From NCBI GenBank assembly GCA_035048485.1, contig CM068583.1:21675341-21739340 (forward strand): a DNA stretch of 64,000 bases, in the 5' to 3' direction. Below, one piece after another: positions 61,006-64,000 of this stretch. The position numbers and the translations under genes are program-made. The number at the start of each line of letters is the position of its first letter. Within the stretch, counting starts at the first letter, position 1. This stretch comes from Pteria penguin. Taxonomy: Eukaryota; Mollusca; Bivalvia; Pterioida; Pteriidae. The notes under the pieces were generated by a model. That model saw only the letters and a program-made list of their open reading frames with translations, was not told where the DNA came from and did not search any database.

Positions 61006-61060
61006 TAGCCGCAAGTCGTGGCCTTATATGGATGATAGGTAGGGCCACGACTTGCGGCTA
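61006..61060. mobile_element. 55-bp perfect hairpin inserted in a repeat unit
   Basis: TAGCCGCAAGTCGTGGCC (61006-61023) and its exact reverse complement (61043-61060) surround a 19-nt loop. TAATGCATA flanks it at 60999-61007 and 61063-61071, a likely target-site duplication within the unit's CTAATGCATAGCTCTGTCC phrase. Confidence 0.75.
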
Positions 61061-61243
61061 CATAATGCATAGTTCTGTCCTTAGATTAGTTTTAGAAGAT
61101 TACGTTTAGGTATGTTTAGTAATTGATTTGCTCTGCACATATTTATACATTATATTTCCAAAGTTTCGACTTTGAGCATCACTGAATGGACATTTATAAG
61201 TTGTCGATTTGCGCATATGGTGCACCAGATTAATAAATATAGG

Positions 61244-61358
61244 ATCTGAAATGGTTTTTCTTTTCATACGGTATTTATGAAACGAGCCTTGGCGAGGGGA
61301 TATAAAACACACAACGAGTTTCCTAAATACTGTATGAAATGAAAATTATTTCAGATTC
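61244..61358. repeat. Imperfect inverted repeat
   Basis: ATCTGAAATGGTTTTTCTTT and the following CATACGGTATTTATGAAACG pair with the reverse complement of CGAGTTTCCTAAATACTGTATG and AAAATTATTTCAGAT. The loop is about 25 nt. Confidence 0.7.
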
Positions 61359-61359
61359 T

Positions 61360-63035
<1,676 letters not shown>

Positions 63036-63044
63036 AGCGATCAG

Positions 63045-63215
63045 CATGCGCGGATACAGAGAGGGAGAGGGCGGGTTGGGGGGTCTGGAATCCGAAAATT
63101 TTACCAAAAAAGGTAATATTTGGGCATTTTTGGGGTTGGACCCCCCTCGTCTATGAGAAAAACTTACCTTTTTTGGTTGGACCCCCTCTGACAAAAATTT
63201 CTGGATCCGCGCATG
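63045..63215. mobile_element. CATGCGCGGAT MITE-like element, copy 2
   Basis: Ends CATGCGCGGATACAGAG and TTCTGGATCCGCGCATG, inverted relative to 36883-37063. Flanked by GATCAG at 63039-63044 and 63216-63221, a likely 6-bp target-site duplication. Confidence 0.78.
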
Positions 63216-64000
63216 GATCAGGGATTATTTCACCTGATTAAGCTCCTTTTTCTAAGTTACAGAGAGATGAGTGTGGTTAGTATTATAAATAATCTTAAAT
63301 CAAACAAGGATATGAGTTTTCTATTTGATTACTCTTACTCTTAATCCATGTGCTTTATCAAGTTTTAAAGATCACTCCTGCATATAGGGCACCCAGTAAG
63401 GATGTGTCTGTTTAATGAGGTCTTTATGGCTTGAGATGTGAAACATTTTCTTTTCCAGTTTTTGGTAACAATATAGGCAATATCAATATACGACACTTTG
63501 AACCCTATCTGATATCGCTTTTATATCTTTCATCGATGCAGACTTGCTATTACCATAACATGATAAGGTTTCTTTTTCGTTCATTGTGATATTTTATGAC
63601 TCTATTTCGTGAAGGGTTTTTTTTTTTCTTTCATTCATCGGGAAAAAAATTGAACAGTTTTTTTTAGACATATGATACAATCTATGATAAAATCCGTAAT
63701 ACTGAGTCTGTGAAGCTGTACACAGATGTTTTATGTTTAAAGCATATTTTACTGAAATATATGGGCATCCTTGTTCGCATGAAATCGCCTCCAAAACTTT
63801 CAAATTTGTTTTACATTCGATATTCTCAAAGTGGGGTAGAACTCATGTATATATATGATGTAGGAACTATACCAGGATCCGGGAATATTTGACAGGGGGG
63901 TCCAACTACTGGTGCTCAACTTTAGCCAAAACTCAGGCATGGAAAAGATTGGGTGAAGCTTCAAAAATACCCTTTTTCTAGGGGGGGGGTGTTAAAATTT

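Larger units (their letters stand above)
59575..61250. repeat. Cluster of degenerate dispersed repeat units
   Basis: At least three copies (59575-59890, 59985-60340, 60975-61235), plus a weaker one at 60750-60910, share in order AAGTATCTCCCT, CATAGCTCTGT.CTTAG, ATTAGAATTCCA.TCATTCGG, GAGCATCA and TGCGCATATGGTGCAC. They are spaced about 400-600 bp apart. Confidence 0.7.

Overview
The window looks like nuclear DNA of a bivalve mollusc. It is AT-rich, has spliced genes with GT-AG introns, and is packed with dispersed repeats I recognise from bivalve genomes: the CTCACCTGAG-ended repeat, the 'protein-like' repeats ending near CACAAACACATCTTG, and two tRNA-headed SINE families. The species cannot be named from sequence alone. 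Many of the open reading frames here are translations of repeats.

Left part (about 3.3-16.6 kb, plus strand): one large multi-exon gene. Ten exons can be joined by hand with every splice phase agreeing, giving 1053 codons and a stop. The product carries two ubiquitin-binding zinc fingers (CX2CX11HX3C and CX2CX12HX3C), an acidic low-complexity middle, SUMO-interaction-like motifs and a basic tail. It best matches UIMC1/RAP80, the ubiquitin reader of the BRCA1-A DNA-repair complex. The 5' end (and any UIM motifs) is not visible and probably lies left of the window. Two features stand out: a 16-nt microexon that restores the frame, and an 887-bp minisatellite grown from an exon end plus its own 5' splice site, so that about 24 further copies of a strong splice donor lie behind the first.

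Middle (about 19.6-21.45 kb, minus strand): a compact three-exon gene for a 57-residue secreted peptide. It has a TATA box, an initiator, a non-coding first exon, a signal peptide, a tyrosine-rich cysteine-free mature peptide, and a poly(A) signal. It is convergent with the RAP80-like gene. I do not recognise the peptide.

Right part (about 21.5-64 kb): no gene I can defend. It is a repeat landscape: two decayed LINEs (one interrupted by a SINE with a perfect target-site duplication), SINE copies with clear target-site duplications, foldback/MITE-like elements in several families, tandem arrays with 18-, 28-, 41- and 122-bp units (the 28-bp array has a 252-bp higher-order period and is split by a SINE), long (TA)n, (GA)n, (CA)n and (AAT)n tracts, and a C/A-rich block able to form G-quadruplexes on the minus strand. 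A degenerate dispersed repeat at 50.6 and 59.5-61.25 kb has been hit by a different small foldback element in three of its copies.
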